From Strongylocentrotus droebachiensis (lineage: Eukaryota; Echinodermata; Echinoidea; Camarodonta; Strongylocentrotidae), in NCBI GenBank assembly GCA_035222895.1, contig JAVYIG010005299.1:1-64000 (forward strand): a DNA stretch of 64,000 bases, in the 5' to 3' direction. The notes under the pieces were generated by a model that was not told where the DNA came from, made no database searches, and saw only the letters and a program-made list of their open reading frames with translations. Each line of letters begins with the position of its first letter. Within the stretch, counting starts at the first letter, position 1. Shown here piece by piece: positions 60,945 to 64,000 of this stretch. The position numbers were made by a program, and so were the translations under genes.

Positions 60945-63900
60945 GTAAGAAACATTTTAAATGATTCTTAGAAATCAAGATGGTCAACAAGTAGTTCCTA
61001 ACACGAGGGGAATATGATAAGCAACCTTGTTACATAACGCTTCTCATTGCATAACACCTTTGTTGCTAATATCGCGCCCGTAGAAGACTTCAGTGATAAA
61101 AACATAGGGCAAATTCTTTCCAACATGGATACAGACTAGAGGAATAAACATGTTGAAATGTTGATGCGTACTTTCAATTTCAAAATTGCTTTGATCCTAT
61201 ACTACAAAACCGCCCTGGGATAGTGTAAAATCATATTTCTCTCAATTTGGACTAAGCATAACAAATTTTCTGCAACAAAGCATTAGCACAAGTTCATGAT
61301 GAAATTTGTTGAATCCTTTATTCTGTTGACTAATGTAAGGGGGAAAAAGCATCACTGAAATTTTCTAGAAGCATGGAAAGTGTTCAGTGCAGAAAAATTA
61401 TTTTGCCACGGTGCAAATGATTCTGAAATAACACCTATCATAAACAACTGGTGAAATAATAATCTCCTCTAAACATACGATTTCTTGCAATTTGTCCAGT
61501 CCAACATTTGACTTTTACAACATTTCATTTTAAAAAAAGAGAAATCTTTTGATTACCACTGAAAATGTATATTTTCTTAAATAAAATAATACCCCCCAAA
61601 AAGGAAGAATCATAAGTCAATGATGTACATTATATATTCATTTTCCAGCGAATGGATTAAAAGACATAACATATGGGACGCATTGCACAGACTTAACCTA
61701 AATAAGATTATCTGATTTAAAAATAATGATATGTCATCGTGGACATCCAGATGTAAACAAAACCATTGAACTCATCAAAGAGTTCAGTAACTGTACCAAT
61801 ATATACATGTATGAGATTCATCCATAGTTGTCCGGTAGTATATGTAACTTAGAGCCATCTCATTAGTCTTGATAGCTCGTTAAGGTATCCTAATTACATC
61901 TCATATGGGATAAAGGGCCGGAGAACCTGGTTGCCTAGCAACCGGATCTTTTACCCATCCATGAATTGCAATATCTCATCATCTGTGCTGGTAAGAGTCA
62001 TCTCTAATCATCCCGTAAGTTCATTCTATGAATGTTGCGCGCCAGGCCATAACGAAGGTGATGAAGGATGCGAGGAGATTACCGGTAGAAAGAAAAATCG
62101 CCAGGCAATTGTGATCTACAAGAAATTTTGAGATGAAGAATGTGAAAAGTGATAGGGAATAAATCTTTGAATTGGCAACTTGTGTGTTATCTTAAAATGT
62201 GATATTTATGTATAATGATCATTTAACACCAGGATTCGTGAGAAGTACATGTACCAGTAATCATTGATCATCTTAACCAGAAGGAAACCATTTTTTTAGA
62301 GAAGTGTCACACTCTGTAATCAAATATATCAATCAATTGTAATGCTGATAATTACGCAGTGTGCAACTTACTTTTTGTAAAAAGTAATCATGAACGTTTA
62401 CAAGCGCATATATGTTATTCACCTCCAGACATGATGATATATACTTGCTGTAAACATAGCAGAAACTTTAATATACTTACTGTTCAAGGGAAAGCCAATG
62501 TTAATAGCAAATTGCTCTGAAAGAAAGCAGCAATAGCAGAACAGCGGATAGTTGAGAGTTTTACGAAAGTTGTAATTAATCACAACAGTTACATGAATTT
62601 CAAATCAGTAGGGATTGTAATTTGTATTTGTGCAACCAAACATGGAATTTTCAAGTTGTATAATTCTTATTTGATATTTTTCTTCTTTTTTAGGACTTAC
62701 AACAATATTATATATTTGTGTACTGCCCCATTGGAAACTGGAAATTGATATTTTAGTGTATATATAGCAAATAGTTGGAAGAGGAGGGTAGTTTACATTC
62801 ATGTATGAAAATGTCACAATCAAACAACCAAATTACCAATTTGAGATTAGTATATATTTGGTGATGTCATGATAACATCCTTAATATTTTTCCTATTTCT
62901 TTCTAACTTTCTACATCCATTTCTCTTATTTTTCTGCTCCAATTCTAATACAAAAGTTGAATAGCTCTTTAAGATATGGGACTGCCCGGGAAGTCAGATA
63001 TAAATCATTTCCTGATGTTGCAGACAATCAATATTATGTTTCGCTACAGTGCAAGTTACATGTATATTTATTGACCAATTATCGCATTCAAACATAGTAA
63101 ATCATTGATTTCATGGTATAGGTTCACCCCATCCCTTCCACACTAGTGCTTTAATTCACACCGAAAACACCCCTCAACACCCATGTCCAAAATGAACAGT
63201 TGTGAAAATCAACATCTGTCGGCATCTTGTTTCTCGAGAGCGATATTATTGACGGCTGCATTTCCTATCGCTCGTATGCCTATTAGTGCAACTTTCCCCC
63301 TTCCTCATAGAAGACACATTGCTTTGTGTACACAGTAATTGAGATATGATGTTCACGGTCACGATAATGCAAGGATATTGATTTTCCATCCTTGGAATTT
63401 CTCTTAATTTGATTAGCGGTATGGATTGCCTTCGAAGAAAGGGGGTTTTCAAGCGTATGCTCTTTATAGCAAAGATGGTGAATTTAGTGATTGAACTAGG
63501 TCTGATACAATCCTGAAAGTGCCTCTTAGTGGAAAAATGGGAGAAAAGGAATTGTGCAACAGAGAGAAAATTTGAAGTTATTTATGACTGACTGGTCTTT
63601 TTAAAATGCTTTCATTGCATTCATGGAGCTTTGAATATTATTTTATATTTATTATGACCCTGGAAGAAGAATATCAGAAGACATTTAAAAGTTTTAAGTA
63701 GTTGATTTCTCCATATACAGTGTGAAATTAGACCAATATTTTATACAAGTGTATTCAATTTTGTTGTTGCAAGTGTGTGTATATTGATGTAAACAGAAAA
63801 AATTGCTTGTTAATGATAGATTTGTCATGCACATGTACACTGTAGCATGTGTACATGTATCACCATTGGTGATTATCTTTCATTCAAGTTTGAAAGATTG

Positions 63901-64000
63901 TGAGCTTCTGTTTTATCACACAATGATACATGCATATATTCATGTACATTGTACAATATATGATAGCCAGAGTGGTAGTATTTTTGTGTTTGCATAATGA
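60945..64000 (+). other. Kinesin intron 4, partial
   Basis: Starts at the donor GTAAGA after 60944 and runs off the window. No further motor-domain exon (switch I NxxSSR, switch II DLAGSE) was seen in any plus-strand frame, so the next exon is to the right of 64000 or was missed. Confidence 0.6.

Noticed and set aside
1-64000. CRISPR array, bacterial operon, phage or other prokaryotic system
   Set aside because: The intron-exon genes, SINEs and MITEs show eukaryotic nuclear DNA; no spacer-repeat pattern was found.

Overview
This window is invertebrate animal nuclear DNA. It is AT-rich and intron-rich, with short exons, canonical GT/AG splice sites and many microsatellites, SINE pieces and small non-autonomous DNA transposons. 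The encoded proteins, intron density and repeat style suggest an echinoderm, most likely a sea urchin. That assignment is an inference; no marker here proves the species. No bacterial-type operon, CRISPR array, rRNA or intact tRNA gene was seen.

Four protein genes can be assembled exon by exon. (1) TASP1 (taspase-1, threonine aspartase), minus strand, nine exons from 12842 down to 4784; the C-terminal end is uncertain. (2) SAYSD1, plus strand, two exons (13280-13471 and 14999-15343), complete at 178 residues and head-to-head with TASP1 across 437 bp. Its last exon is followed by three decaying tandem partial copies. (3) COG2 (conserved oligomeric Golgi complex subunit 2), minus strand, seventeen exons from 33142 down to the stop at 20944. 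It gives 712 residues and lacks only the short first exon. (4) The start of a kinesin-3 motor gene resembling STARD9/KIF16, plus strand, exons at 38776, 40532, 42103 and 60825. It has an 18.6 kb third intron and runs off the right edge.

The rest is intron or intergenic DNA shaped by transposons. Several insertions can be delimited to the base by terminal inverted repeats and target duplications: hAT-like elements (10540-11104, 23394-24032, 33582-35156, 37455-37887), a TTA-flanked Harbinger-like element (13620-14423), TTAA-flanked elements (20443-20840, 22480-22982, 54451-55213), TA-flanked mariner-like MITEs (25064-25257, 32517-32606, 56321-56538), palindromic MITEs and tRNA-derived SINE fragments. 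1-4783, 15884-20442, 35712-38525 and most of 42217-60824 hold no gene I can support.

The genes do not form a pathway. TASP1 is a nuclear protease, SAYSD1 an ER membrane quality-control factor, COG2 a Golgi tether and the kinesin a microtubule motor; all are housekeeping-type cellular genes. The most interesting signals are the degenerating SAYSD1 exon array, a hAT insertion sitting on a TASP1 splice donor, a set of TTAA-flanked elements with different termini, a reverse-transcriptase fragment inside a hAT MITE, and strong over-representation of the palindromic octamers TACCGGTA and TACATGTA.
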